A stretch of 64,000 bases of DNA from Peptoniphilaceae bacterium (GTDB lineage Bacteria > Bacillota > Clostridia > Tissierellales > Peptoniphilaceae), in assembly GCA_902363535.1 (NCBI GenBank), contig CABJAE010000012.1, forward strand, positions 1 to 64,000. Direction: 5' to 3'. Position numbers and translations under genes: made by a program. The notes under the pieces are model-generated. The model had not been told where the DNA came from and ran no database searches. It saw nothing but the letters and a program-made list of their open reading frames with translations. Positions 17,007-26,324 of this stretch are shown in pieces. The stretch's first letter is position 1. Every line of letters begins with the position of its first letter.

Positions 17007-18728
17007 ATGGATCTAATAAAACAATATGTAAAAAAGAGAAAAGGCCCATATTTTATGTCAATCTTACTGGCAATAATTGGAGTAGTGGCTGGTCTTTTTT
17101 CCTATATTTTTATGGCGAAAATTATTGTGAATTTGATTAATGGCATAAGGGATATGAGCTTATACACTCCACTATGCATAAATATTTTAATAACATTTGT
17201 TATTAAAGAAGTGGCAGCAGGAATATCAACAAGTATTTCCCATACGGCAACCTTTAATTCATTAGGAGAAATAAGAAATGATATTTCCAAAAAATTATTT
17301 AAGATGCCATTGGGAGATGTATTATCAAGATCTTCAGGGGAATTTAAAAATATAATTGTTGAGCAAGTTGATTCTATGGAAACATCCCTTGCCCACTTAG
17401 TGCCAGAATTTACTGCAAACTTAGTAGGACCTGTTCTATTATTTATTTATATGTTTACCTTAGATTGGCGATTGACCTTGCTATCACTAATTCCATTTGT
17501 GGTGGGAATGGCTACCATGATGTCTGTTATGAATGCTCATTATAAAGAAATGTTTGGAAAGTCAGTTGCCATTGGTCAACATATGAATAATTCTATTGTC
17601 GAGTATATAAATGGGATTGAAGTAATAAAGACCTTTAATCAAAGCGAATCATCTTATAAAAAATACGCTGATGCAGTTTATGACAATGCAAGCTTTTATT
17701 ATAACTGGATGGGTGAATCTATGAATAGGGTTGCCATAGGTAGATTACTTTCTCCTATGGGAATTATTACAATCATACCCTTTGGGATTTTATTTTATAT
17801 AAATGGAAGTATTGATTTAGGAAATTTAATTACCTTAATCGTCTTATCCTTTGCTACGGTTTCTAGCATTTTAAAAATCATGAACTATATGGATGATATG
17901 TCAAGAATATCAACTATAACTTCTGAAATAGGAAAAATTTTAGATTCAAGAGAGTTAGAAAATATTGACAAGGGAGAAAAAATAGAATCCTATAATATAG
18001 AACTTCAAGACGTCGACTTTTCTTACGATGGAAAAAAGAAAGTCATTGATAATCTTTCTATGGAAATAAAAGAATCTTCTGTTTCAGCCCTCGTTGGACC
18101 TTCTGGATCAGGTAAATCTACTATAGCAAAACTCATTGCTGGATTTTGGAATGTAGATAGTGGATCTATTAAAATTGGCGGAGTAGAAACAAAAGATGTG
18201 TCGCTCGAAAACTTGTCTTCACTTATTTCTTTTGTATCCCAAGACAATTTCCTATTTGATATGACTATAAAGGAAAATATTAGGCTTGGAAATAAGAATG
18301 CCTCTGACGAAGAAATTATAGATGTATGTAAAAAATCTGCCTGCCATGATTTTATTATGAATCTATCTAATGGTTATGATACAAGAGTTGGCGAAGGTGG
18401 AGGTCATCTATCTGGAGGAGAAAGACAAAGAATATCTATTGCTCGTGCCATGCTAAAGAATGCACCAATCGTAATTTTAGATGAAGCAACTTCTTATATA
18501 GATCCTGAAAATGAAGCTCTCATACAAAACGCCTTGGCAAATCTGGTTAAGGGTAAAACTTTAATCATAATCGCTCATAGGCTAAAGACAATTGTTGATG
18601 CAGATAGGATATTTGTTATTAAAGATGGCAAATTAAATTCTTATGGTACTCATGAAGAACTATTAAAGTCATCAGAACTTTATAAGGAAATGTATGCTGC
18701 AAATTTAAGGGGTGATGAAAATGCTTAA
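17007..18728 (+). CDS. ABC half-transporter, fused membrane and ATPase domains (YbtP/MsbA-like)
   Basis: This 573-residue half-transporter has a six-helix type-1 ABC membrane domain (about 1-310) and an ATPase domain: Walker A GPSGSGKST (about 363), Q-loop SFVSQDN, signature HLSGGERQR (about 468), Walker B IVILDEAT (about 487) and the H-loop IAHRL. GGAGGGG is well placed for ATG 17007. It overlaps the next half-transporter by 8 bases, and the two certainly form a heterodimer. In siderophore loci such as yersiniabactin, paired proteins of this build (YbtP/YbtQ) act in import. In other settings they export drugs or peptides. The neighbouring metal-type importer favours a metallophore role. Confidence 0.85.
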   Translation: MDLIKQYVKKRKGPYFMSILLAIIGVVAGLFSYIFMAKIIVNLINGIRDMSLYTPLCINILITFVIKEVAAGISTSISHTATFNSLGEIRNDISKKLFKMPLGDVLSRSSGEFKNIIVEQVDSMETSLAHLVPEFTANLVGPVLLFIYMFTLDWRLTLLSLIPFVVGMATMMSVMNAHYKEMFGKSVAIGQHMNNSIVEYINGIEVIKTFNQSESSYKKYADAVYDNASFYYNWMGESMNRVAIGRLLSPMGIITIIPFGILFYINGSIDLGNLITLIVLSFATVSSILKIMNYMDDMSRISTITSEIGKILDSRELENIDKGEKIESYNIELQDVDFSYDGKKKVIDNLSMEIKESSVSALVGPSGSGKSTIAKLIAGFWNVDSGSIKIGGVETKDVSLENLSSLISFVSQDNFLFDMTIKENIRLGNKNASDEEIIDVCKKSACHDFIMNLSNGYDTRVGEGGGHLSGGERQRISIARAMLKNAPIVILDEATSYIDPENEALIQNALANLVKGKTLIIIAHRLKTIVDADRIFVIKDGKLNSYGTHEELLKSSELYKEMYAANLRGDENA

Positions 18729-20457
18729 TGTGTTTAAAAAGATATGGAATTTTTCAAAAGAAGAACAGGTATATATTAAGAAATCTATTCTCGCTGGATT
18801 TTTGCACGCAGTATTTAATGCCCTTGAGTTTGGTGCAATTTACTATATGCTAGTAAATATATTTTCTAAAACTTTAGATTATAAGGCTATCTTTGTTTGT
18901 CTTGGAATATTAGTTATATCCCTTGCTGGAAAGATAATGACACAAAAATCATCACAAATGGCACAAACACACGCTGGATATTTTATGGCAGCTCATAAGA
19001 GGATAGAAATAGGAGAAAAAATAAAAAGAGTTCCTATGGGTTTCTTTTCAAGCTTTTCACTTGGAAGATTAACTACTATTGCTACATCTTCACTTTCCCA
19101 AGCAGAAATGTGGGTGCCTATGCTTTTGGTTCTTGTACTTGGTGGAGTTTTAAATACTTTAGTCTTTGTTCTTGGAACTTTAATTTTTAACGTAAAGGTA
19201 GGACTGGTTGCTGTAGCAGGTGTGGTAGTATTTTTCATCGTTACATCAATGATGGAGAAAAAATCATCAGCTAATGCAGACAAAATGACAGAAACACAAA
19301 CAAGACTTACAAAAGAAGTATTAGCAACTTTACAAGGAATGCAGGTTATAAAATCCTATAATCTTGGTGGAGAAAATAACAGAGCTTTAAGAAAGTCTAT
19401 AAAAGATACATCAAATATACTTTTAGATTTAGAAATATCTGTAGCACCTTACACAGTTATCCAAAGAATTGTAATGGGAATAACAACAGTAGCTATGGTC
19501 TATGTATCATTAAAATTAAATTTATCTGGTGAACTTCCACTTGCTGAAACAATTCTTATGATTATGGCATCATTTATTATCTTTGAAGGCTTAATCGGGG
19601 CAGGATCAAACATGGCAATCCTAAGAGCTTGCGAAAATGCCATAGATTCTGTAGGTTTTATCGACTCTATGCCTGATATGAGAGAAGGTAGTATTGCAGA
19701 GCCTATAAAAAATCATGATATAGTCTTTAAAAATGTAAGCTTTTCTTATGATGATAGACCAATTTTAAAAAATGTATCAGCAGAGATAAAAGAAAATACC
19801 ATGACTGCCATAGTTGGTCCATCTGGATCTGGTAAAACAACATTTTGTAATCTAATAGCGAGATTTTGGGATGTAAATTCTGGAGAAATTTTAATTGGTG
19901 GAAAGAATATTAAGGATTATAAGATAGAAAACCTTATGAATTCAATTTCCATGGTATTTCAAGACGTCTATCTCTTCGAAGACACTATTGAAAACAATAT
20001 AAAATTTGGAAAACAAAATGCAAGCCATGAAGAGGTTGTAGAAGCTGCAAAGAAGGCGAGGTGCCATGAATTTATAGAAGCTTTACCAGAAGGATATGAC
20101 ACTATTATTGGGGAAGGTGGAGCAAGCCTATCTGGTGGAGAAAAACAAAGAATCTCCATAGCCAGAGCTATGCTAAAAGATGCGGACATCATAATCTTTG
20201 ATGAAGCCACAGCAAGCATAGATCCAGAAAATGAAGATAAGCTTAAAGAAGCAATAGAATCATTAACAAAGAATAAGACAGTAATAATGATTGCTCATAG
20301 GTTAAAGACAATTAGAAATGCTGACCAGATTTTAGTCTTAAAAGATGGAGAAATAGTAGAACGTGGAAATCACGAAGAACTGATTAAAAATAATGGACTT
20401 TATTCTGACCTTATAAATGCAAAAGCTAAGGCGGAATCGTGGAAATTAAATAATTGA
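18721..20457 (+). CDS. ABC half-transporter, partner subunit (YbtQ-like)
   Basis: This is the 578-residue second half of the heterodimer: a six-helix membrane domain, then Walker A GPSGSGKTT (about 366), Q-loop MVFQDVYLF, signature SLSGGEKQR (about 471), Walker B IIIFDEAT (about 490) and H-loop IAHRL. I prefer ATG 18721 (nine bases after AAGGGG) to ATG 18715, which is too close to the ribosome site. Both ATPase domains keep all catalytic motifs, including Walker B Glu, so both sites should hydrolyse ATP. Confidence 0.85.
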   Translation: MLNVFKKIWNFSKEEQVYIKKSILAGFLHAVFNALEFGAIYYMLVNIFSKTLDYKAIFVCLGILVISLAGKIMTQKSSQMAQTHAGYFMAAHKRIEIGEKIKRVPMGFFSSFSLGRLTTIATSSLSQAEMWVPMLLVLVLGGVLNTLVFVLGTLIFNVKVGLVAVAGVVVFFIVTSMMEKKSSANADKMTETQTRLTKEVLATLQGMQVIKSYNLGGENNRALRKSIKDTSNILLDLEISVAPYTVIQRIVMGITTVAMVYVSLKLNLSGELPLAETILMIMASFIIFEGLIGAGSNMAILRACENAIDSVGFIDSMPDMREGSIAEPIKNHDIVFKNVSFSYDDRPILKNVSAEIKENTMTAIVGPSGSGKTTFCNLIARFWDVNSGEILIGGKNIKDYKIENLMNSISMVFQDVYLFEDTIENNIKFGKQNASHEEVVEAAKKARCHEFIEALPEGYDTIIGEGGASLSGGEKQRISIARAMLKDADIIIFDEATASIDPENEDKLKEAIESLTKNKTVIMIAHRLKTIRNADQILVLKDGEIVERGNHEELIKNNGLYSDLINAKAKAESWKLNN

Positions 20458-20500
20458 TAGAAAGAAATATTAAAGTCTTTGAACAGGAAAATTTAGATTA

Positions 20501-20538
20501 GAGGATTTATGTCTAGTAGCATAAGTCCTCATTTTTTT
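20501..20538 (+). terminator. Terminator of the ABC operon
   Basis: GAGGATTTATG pairs with CATAAGTCCTC (one G-U) around an 8-base loop, followed by seven T. Confidence 0.8.
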
Positions 20539-20613
20539 ATGCTTAAATTAATCATTGAAACTCAAAAATATTATAGAAAAATAAAAATTCTGGTTACCAA
20601 AGAGGGCAAATTT

Positions 20614-20627
20614 CACTTTATAAAGTG
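20614..20627. promoter_or_regulatory. Perfect 14-bp palindrome upstream of the recombinase module
   Basis: CACTTTATAAAGTG is self-complementary and lies in a 230-base AT-rich intergenic stretch (20539-20767) that otherwise shows no gene. It may be an operator or part of an attachment site for the recombinase downstream. The function is not known. Confidence 0.35.
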
Positions 20628-20767
20628 AGGGGTATTTTGTCATCTTGCTATAAAAACAAAAATACTTTGAAGTGCCAATATTCTTGAAGTTGCTTATGTG
20701 GAATTAGCACATTTCAGATTTAATCCACTTATCAAGGTAAAAAAATCAACTTATATAGGAGGTTAAA

Positions 20768-20905
20768 ATGCAAGCAATAAAGATTTATAGTATAAGACTT
20801 GCAATGTTATGTAGACTTTATGATCTTAAATTAATTAATGATAAGGAATACACAAAAATAAAAAATAGAATAGAAAATGATTATAAGAAGATGAATAGAA
20901 AGTAG
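20768..20905 (+). CDS. Small SHOCT-like protein preceding the recombinase
   Basis: This 45-codon gene starts with ATG six bases after AGGAGG and encodes a basic helical peptide: MQAIKIYSIRLAMLCRLYDL, then INDKEYTKIKNRIENDYKK. A short helix, the turn LINDKEY, and a second helix match the SHOCT oligomerisation motif seen in small proteins that commonly sit just before large serine recombinases in clostridial elements. It may assist or regulate the recombinase. The function is inferred from position. Confidence 0.7.
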   Translation: MQAIKIYSIRLAMLCRLYDLKLINDKEYTKIKNRIENDYKKMNRK

Positions 20906-20960
20906 TTAATCTTGTGATATAATAACACTGTAGAAAGATACAAAATGGGAAGGAGGTAAA

Positions 20961-22748
20961 ATGAATACTAAAGTAAAATTAATAAAAGCTTCAAATACAG
21001 GAGCTAGAAATAGAAATGCACTAGATTTAGAATTAAAACGAGTTGCAGCATATTGCCGAGTTAGCACTGATAGTAAAGACCAACTTGAATCATATAAATC
21101 GCAAGTTGATTATTATACAAATCTAATAAAAAATAATAAAAACTGGACTTTGGCTGGTATATATGCAGATGAAGCAACAACAGGAACAACTGCAACTAAA
21201 AGAGCTGATTTCATGAGACTAATTAGTGATTGTCAAAATGGAGATATAGACATGATAATTACTAAATCTATATCAAGATTTGCTAGAAACACATTAGATA
21301 CTTTGAAATATGTAAGGCTTCTAAAGGAAAATAACGTTGGTGTAGTATTTGAAGAAGAAAATATAGATACTTTGACAATGGATGGAGAGCTATTACTAAC
21401 AATATTAAGTTCAGTAGCTCAACAAGAAGTAGAAAATACCTCAGCCCATGTGAAAAAAGGACTGAAAATGAAAATGGAAAAAGGGGAGCTTATTGGCTTT
21501 CAAGGTTGCCTTGGATATGATTATGACCCTATAACAAAAAGCATCTCTATAAATGAAGAAGAAGCTAAAATTGTCAGATACATCTTTAAAAGATATTTAG
21601 AGGGCAATGGAGGGTCAGTTATTGGTAGGGAACTAGAAGAACAAGGATACCTCACCCCTAGAGGTAAAACAAAATGGTCTGATACTACAGTGTTAGGAAT
21701 AATTAAGAATGAAAAGTATATTGGCGATATACTAATGGGAAAGACCTTCACAGTTGATCCCATAACAAAAAGAAGACTAGCAAACTTTGGTGAATCTGAT
21801 AAATATCACATTGAAAATCATCACGAGCCAATTATATCAAAAGAAGATTTTGAAAAGGCACAAGAGATTAGACTTAGGAGGGCACAAAATAGAAACACCA
21901 TTGCTAATAAGGATAGAAAAAGAGAGAAACTATCAAGGCAATATGCTTTTTCAAGTATGCTTGAATGTGGATTTTGTGGTGAAATACTTTCAAGAAGAAC
22001 ATGGCACACTAGTTCAATTTATAAAAAAATTAACTGGCAATGTGTAAAGTCAACTAAAAAAGGTAAAAAATATTGCCCTCATTCAAAAGGAATACAAGAA
22101 GCAGCAATAGAAAAAGCTTTTGTTGAAAGCTATAGGCAATTATGCCATGCAGATTCAACAGTAATAGATGACTTTTTAAAAATTGTAGAAGAAGAAATAA
22201 ATGATAATACTTTAGTCAAAGATTTGAAAAAGTTAGAAAACCAATTAAACAGAATCATTAGTCAAGAAAGAAAGTTAGTTGATCTTCATTTAGAAGATAG
22301 TATAGACGAAGAAGTTTATGCTAAAAAATATAAAAAACTTACAAAACAAAAAGAAGAATTACTTGATGAAAAGAAAACACTAGAGCTAACTATCAAAGAT
22401 GAAAACTCTATTAAAGAAAGACTAAAGCAATTTAAAAAGGTCTTAGAAAACAAAGAAATTATAGAGGAATTTAGTAGAACAGTATTTGAAAGCATAGTTC
22501 ATAAAGTTGTGGTGGGCAGAATTGACAAAGACGGAACAGTCCATCCATATGACCTAACATTCTATTTCAAAACAGGAGTTAAAGATAGTCAAGATTCAAA
22601 TAACTTTAAAGATAAAAGAAAAAATGCCAAAGACAATGACATTAATAAATTGTGTTCCTACAAGAATGACGAGGATAAAAAATTATGTTCCCAAGCAAAA
22701 GACAACGCATGTGGAGGCTGTATGTTTGATGTCAAGAAAATAAGATAA
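20961..22748 (+). CDS. Large serine recombinase (element integrase)
   Basis: This 595-residue recombinase should insert and excise the surrounding element. The N-terminal resolvase domain has the nucleophile in AAYCRVSTDS (S35), the conserved arginines in TKSISRFARNTLDTL and QQEVENTSAHVKKGL; the 'recombinase' domain follows (about 190-300, YDPITKSISINEEEAKIVRYIF and on). A zinc ribbon lies at about 335-375 (CGFCG, then WQCVKS and KYCPH), then a coiled coil (about 405-490), and a basic, Cys-bearing tail. GGAAGGAGG precedes the ATG. Large serine recombinases of this type use short attachment sites. The rlmD 3' end is a plausible target here, but a match between this enzyme and that site is inference. 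Confidence 0.9.
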   Translation: MNTKVKLIKASNTGARNRNALDLELKRVAAYCRVSTDSKDQLESYKSQVDYYTNLIKNNKNWTLAGIYADEATTGTTATKRADFMRLISDCQNGDIDMIITKSISRFARNTLDTLKYVRLLKENNVGVVFEEENIDTLTMDGELLLTILSSVAQQEVENTSAHVKKGLKMKMEKGELIGFQGCLGYDYDPITKSISINEEEAKIVRYIFKRYLEGNGGSVIGRELEEQGYLTPRGKTKWSDTTVLGIIKNEKYIGDILMGKTFTVDPITKRRLANFGESDKYHIENHHEPIISKEDFEKAQEIRLRRAQNRNTIANKDRKREKLSRQYAFSSMLECGFCGEILSRRTWHTSSIYKKINWQCVKSTKKGKKYCPHSKGIQEAAIEKAFVESYRQLCHADSTVIDDFLKIVEEEINDNTLVKDLKKLENQLNRIISQERKLVDLHLEDSIDEEVYAKKYKKLTKQKEELLDEKKTLELTIKDENSIKERLKQFKKVLENKEIIEEFSRTVFESIVHKVVVGRIDKDGTVHPYDLTFYFKTGVKDSQDSNNFKDKRKNAKDNDINKLCSYKNDEDKKLCSQAKDNACGGCMFDVKKIR

Positions 22749-22761
22749 GATAAGATAAGAT

Positions 22762-22825
<64 letters not shown>

Positions 22826-22991
22826 TATTTGAAAAATACCCTGCGGGAACATTTCAAGTGTAGATTATTGCAGGGTGTGTAGACACTATGTATATTTTAG
22901 GGGGAGTGAACAGGATAGATAATATCAGGCTACTTATCATATAATAAAAACGATATAACAGTAATTAGGTTGAATTAAGGAGGTAATTATA

Positions 22992-23453
22992 ATGAGTCCT
23001 TTAGTTGTATATTATTCATATTCAGGAACAACAAGAAGATTAGCAGAAGATATCGCATTGATTACTGATGGAGATTTGAGAGAGCTGAAGCCACAAAAGC
23101 CTTATTCATTCTCATATAATACAGCTGTAAAAGAAGTGAGAGAAGAAATTGAAAAAGGATATTGCCCACCTCTTATTCAAGGGGCAGAAACTATTGAAAA
23201 TGCGGAGGTGGTTTTTATTGGTTCTCCTAATTGGCTTAAAACTTTTGCCCCACCCGTGCTATCGTTTTTAAGAACGGTTGATTTAAGTGGAAAGACAATT
23301 ATTCCGTTTTGCACGCATGGCGGAGGTGGTTTTGGGAGAATGATTGAAGATTACAAAAAGGAATGTAAGAATTCAATTATTAAAGATGGAATAGCGTTAA
23401 AAGGAGATTACAGTTTTGATGAACTAAAAACATGGTTAGATAGTAATTTATGA
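22992..23453 (+). CDS. Flavodoxin-family protein
   Basis: This is an FMN-binding electron-transfer protein of 153 residues. The P-loop for the FMN phosphate is YYSYSGTTRRLAEDI (about 7-21), later loops are FIGSPNWLKTFAPPV (about 74-88) and FCTHGGGGFGRM (about 105-116). These match the clostridial 'flavodoxin' proteins related to NAD(P)H-dependent reductases. AAGGAGG is six to seven bases before the ATG. It lies after the recombinase terminator, so it may be cargo of a neighbouring element rather than of the recombinase element. A TATAAT at 22940-22945 could be its -10, without a clear -35. Confidence 0.85.
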   Translation: MSPLVVYYSYSGTTRRLAEDIALITDGDLRELKPQKPYSFSYNTAVKEVREEIEKGYCPPLIQGAETIENAEVVFIGSPNWLKTFAPPVLSFLRTVDLSGKTIIPFCTHGGGGFGRMIEDYKKECKNSIIKDGIALKGDYSFDELKTWLDSNL

Positions 23454-23587
23454 ATCCCTGTTTATTAAGTCTAGCAAAGTATAAGTTTATAAGAGATAAA
23501 ACCTATAAAACTTGTACAGATATTTTAGGGTAGGAAAAGAAATCTTCCTCTATACTAAAATTAACCGAAAGAAAGGGAGGAATCGAA

Positions 23588-24454
23588 ATGAATATTATCA
23601 AGTCGTTTAACAATACGATTGATTATCTTGAAACAGTTCTTGATGATGAAATTGACGAAAAGAAAGTAGCACAGCTATCCGGATATTCGTATTCGATGTT
23701 TAGTCGCTTGTTTTCTATTCTGACCGAAACAACGCTTTCAGAATATTTAAGAAGCAGAAGATTAACAGAAGCTGCCGTTATCTTAAGAGATACGGATGAA
23801 AAGATTATAGATCTTGCTTTAAAATTCGGATATGAGTCGTCGGATTCGTTTGGGACAGCTTTTAAGAATTTTCATGGATTTACTCCTTCTGAGGTAAGAA
23901 ACGGTAAACCGTTCAAATTAGTTTCACGAGTGCAATTAGCATTAATTGTAAAAGGAGGAAGAAGCATGAACATTACAATTCAAAAGAAAAAAGCATTTAC
24001 GGTTGCAGGTGTAAATGAACAAAACATCAATTCATCATTATGTTCAAGTATATGGGGAAAATTATTTTCTAGGGTTAGCCATGAAGAGATGTCAAAATTA
24101 GGGACAGGAGAATCTGTTGGGGTTTGCCACGATATATTAACCCTTGATAACCATGATGCCTTAGAAGCTAATACAATTAACTATATGGCCGGCTATATTG
24201 TTAATGATGTGGATAAAGCAAGAAGCATGGGTTTAGATATTTTGGAAGTGGAAGAAGCAGATTATGCTGTTGTAGAATTAATAGGATCTGTTCCGGATTG
24301 TATTCATAACGGATGGAAATATGCGATGGAAGTTTTCTTCCCTGAGCATGGTTATGTCCATTCAGGAAAACCTGACTTTGAATATTATTATGAAGGTGAT
24401 ATGAATAGCAAAGACTATAAAATGGAACTTTGGATTCCGATAACTAAAGCTTAA
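23588..24454 (+). CDS. AraC-family regulator with GyrI-like effector-binding domain
   Basis: This 288-residue regulator joins an AraC helix-turn-helix domain (about 1-110: LETVLDDEIDEKKVAQLSGY, LSEYLRSRRLTEAAVIL, and IIDLALKFGYESSDSFGTAF with FHGFTPSEVR) to a C-terminal GyrI/Rob-type small-molecule-binding domain (about 128-286, ending YKMELWIPI). Such proteins (Rob, BltR-like) sense amphipathic drugs or peptides and activate efflux or stress genes. It is preceded by AGGAATCG-type purines and the strong GGGAGG. The adjacent flavodoxin may be a target, which is inference. Confidence 0.85.
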   Translation: MNIIKSFNNTIDYLETVLDDEIDEKKVAQLSGYSYSMFSRLFSILTETTLSEYLRSRRLTEAAVILRDTDEKIIDLALKFGYESSDSFGTAFKNFHGFTPSEVRNGKPFKLVSRVQLALIVKGGRSMNITIQKKKAFTVAGVNEQNINSSLCSSIWGKLFSRVSHEEMSKLGTGESVGVCHDILTLDNHDALEANTINYMAGYIVNDVDKARSMGLDILEVEEADYAVVELIGSVPDCIHNGWKYAMEVFFPEHGYVHSGKPDFEYYYEGDMNSKDYKMELWIPITKA

Positions 24455-24479
24455 AAAATCCCAGTCTGTCTATCTGAAA

Positions 24480-24682
24480 CCTTTTAACGATAGTTTCTAC
24501 CTATCGTTAAAAGGTTCATTGATAAGTTTCCACATACGAACAGGTCAACAAGACATACTTAGTGTTCACTCGTTTCATGTGGAGGCCATTGCGCTTCTTG
24601 TAAAAGGATAAGGTCTTGATCATGCCGAGAATCTCCAAGAAAAGCGCCCGCCGGGGTGATTCGATTGGCAAGATTCGACGGC
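24480..24682. repeat. Direct repeat R1 (about 200 bp), with hairpin and rlmD-like tail
   Basis: This segment is repeated, at about 85 percent identity by eye, at 27574-27776 in the same orientation. It opens with a perfect 14-bp stem, CCTTTTAACGATAG (24480-24493) and CTATCGTTAAAAGG (24501-24514), which can also terminate the AraC gene. It continues with the words GTTTCCACAT and ACATACTTAGTGTTCACTCG, then CATGTGGAGGCC, and ends with a GC-richer part containing GCGCCCGCCGGGG. The two copies flank a 2.9-kb segment. Confidence 0.75.
24564..24611 (+). pseudogene. rlmD-type 3' tail (remnant 1)
   Basis: Read in frame, the sequence gives VHSFHVEAIALLVKG and a stop. This is the C-terminal catalytic-base motif (HVE) and tail of an RlmD/RumA protein with no upstream body. 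It looks like the distal half of an rlmD attachment site left by integration of an element. It lies inside repeat R1. Confidence 0.6.
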
Positions 24683-24992
24683 TGAGGCCATTGCGCTTTT
24701 GTCCAAACTCGATGTCGATAAGCATATAGACGTTGAAATTGAGCTGGATGAGCTTGATTTGACCAGTGCTGAAAGTAAGGCAACATATGCTCAAATCAAA
24801 GAATATGTTTGGAATAAATTTGAATTAAAAGTTCCGACATTATATATTGCACAGATAAAAAGGACATGTGGAATAGAATTACGAGAACATTACAACAAGT
24901 CTAAAAAGGAGAAACAAATTATTCCACAGTGTACACCTGAAAAAGAAGAAGCCATCATGGATGCTTTGAGACACTTCAAAATGATTGAATAG
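24681..24992 (+). pseudogene. rlmD-type long C-terminal tail (remnant 2)
   Basis: The frame AEAIALLSKLDVDKHIDVEI and onward (ELDELDLTSAESKATYAQIK, YIAQIKR, REHYNKSKKEKQ, CTPEKEEAIMDALRHFKMIE) is the extended C-terminal tail found on many clostridial RlmD-type methyltransferases and on the small tails carried by their integrated elements. It begins at the same Val/Ala-Glu-Ala-Ile-Ala position as the other remnants and has no start codon with a ribosome site. It is about 37 percent GC by eye, unlike the local rlmD body, so it likely came from another host. A 97-codon frame from TTG 24699 exists but is probably not expressed as such. Confidence 0.7.
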
Positions 24993-25024
24993 AAAAGAAT
25001 GACAGCCTATGACTCTCAGCATTT

Positions 25025-25084
25025 ATGACATTTCTACTTGGTATAGGAACAGCTATTATTCCTCTCTTACGAGGTATCAATTAG
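25025..25084 (+). pseudogene. Fragment of a membrane-protein C-terminus
   Basis: Within the short gap 24993-25142 an open frame reads MTFLLGIGTAIIPLLRGIN and stops, like the last transmembrane helix of a lost membrane protein. It has no ribosome site. Nothing else is seen in the gap except the AAAGGAGA ribosome site of the next gene. Confidence 0.3.
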
Positions 25085-25142
25085 AAAATAGGCTCAATAT
25101 AAAGATTAATAGGATCCTTATTATATTTAAAGGAGAGTTGAA

Positions 25143-25760
25143 ATGATTGATAAAAGAAATGAAAAATTTTGGGATAAATTTGCTAAGCTATATGCTCCTT
25201 TCATGAAAAAAGACAAAGGAGTATATGATAAAGTATGCGAATACATTTGTCCTCATTTGAATAAAGACATGGAGGTGCTTGAACTCGCTTGTGGCTCAGG
25301 ACAATTATCGTTTAGTCTTTCAAAGCATACGAAAAGTTGGATCGGTACAGACTTCTCCGAGCAAATGATTCAGGAAGCTAAAAAGCGTGGGGAATACGAA
25401 AATCTTACATTTGAAACAGCCGATGCAACAGCATTACCCTATTCCCATGAAAAATTTGATTGTGTGTTAATTGCTAATGCACTTCATATTATGCCTAAAC
25501 CGGATGAGGCGATGAAAGAAATCTATAGGGTGTTAAAACCGAATGGGATTTTGTTTGCCCCTACTTTTCTATGGAAAGAGGGAAAGCAAAGAAAAATGAT
25601 AAAAAGTTTGATGTCTATTTTAGGATTTAAGATGTATCAAGAATGGGATAAAAAGAAATTTGAAGATTTTACCCATGATTATGGGTTTTCAGTAGTTGAA
25701 ATGAAATTGGTATATGGAGGTCTTGCACCGATTGGTGTGATGATTGCACATAAAAAGTAA
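25143..25760 (+). CDS. Class I SAM-dependent methyltransferase (UbiE/methyltransf_11 type)
   Basis: This 205-residue methyltransferase has motif I VLELACGSGQLS (about 44-55), motif II acid in IGTDFSEQMI (about 66-75), the ETADATALPY segment (about 92) and the post-motif LIANALHIMPKPDEAMKEI. Proteins of this type methylate small molecules (quinones, lipids, drugs); the substrate is not evident. AAAGGAGAG is well placed. It is followed by a membrane-protein gene and lies between the two direct repeats, in AT-rich DNA. Confidence 0.8.
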   Translation: MIDKRNEKFWDKFAKLYAPFMKKDKGVYDKVCEYICPHLNKDMEVLELACGSGQLSFSLSKHTKSWIGTDFSEQMIQEAKKRGEYENLTFETADATALPYSHEKFDCVLIANALHIMPKPDEAMKEIYRVLKPNGILFAPTFLWKEGKQRKMIKSLMSILGFKMYQEWDKKKFEDFTHDYGFSVVEMKLVYGGLAPIGVMIAHKK

Positions 25761-25817
25761 TATTAAATTATTATTTATAAAGTAATATGAATTTAAAAGC
25801 AAAAGGGAGATGATTTT

Positions 25818-26324
25818 ATGGATTTAATACAGGCAATTCTTGTCGGAATTGCTATAGCAGCTATTTTTAACGGTGCAGTGGCTTCTTTGGTACTTATTAA
25901 TCCAAGATTCTTTTTGGATTCTTATCCAAAGGCTATCCAAAAAATAGCTCCGAAACAAATGACAAAGCAAGAGAAAAAGATAAACATGACACTTACTATC
26001 ATTATTGTGGGAGTTTGTTTTATTTATTCAACAATAAGCATTTTACATTCAGGAATCGTTGGCTTTTGGAATATATTTTGGATGGGATACATTCAGTGGA
26101 GTATATTAAATATAGGAGATTTTTTGTTATTGGATTGTCTCTTATTTCAAGGAAAATATAAAGAAAAGATAGTTATTCCGGGAACAGAGGGACACAAAGA
26201 TTATGAGTTTAATAATTGGATGAAACATTTGGCAATTCGAGAACATTTTTTATTAGTTCCATTTTTTCTTGTACCAATTATAGCTACAATTCAAGCTTTG
26301 TTTGTTGGCTTTTTAGGAAGATAA
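25818..26324 (+). CDS. Hypothetical four-helix membrane protein
   Basis: This 168-residue protein has about four hydrophobic spans (roughly 5-28, 57-78, 84-105 and 141-164) separated by basic loops (KQMTKQEKKIN) and a conserved-looking loop GTEGHKDYEFNNWMKHLAIREH. I do not recognise the family. It follows the methyltransferase by 57 bases with AAAGGGAGA ahead of the start, and the two may be co-transcribed. Confidence 0.65.
   Translation: MDLIQAILVGIAIAAIFNGAVASLVLINPRFFLDSYPKAIQKIAPKQMTKQEKKINMTLTIIIVGVCFIYSTISILHSGIVGFWNIFWMGYIQWSILNIGDFLLLDCLLFQGKYKEKIVIPGTEGHKDYEFNNWMKHLAIREHFLLVPFFLVPIIATIQALFVGFLGR

Noticed and set aside
24516-24794. Minus-strand ORF resembling a transposase end
   Set aside because: It runs antisense through the R1 repeat and the rlmD-type tail, whose plus-strand frame aligns convincingly to RlmD endings; no transposase motif is present.
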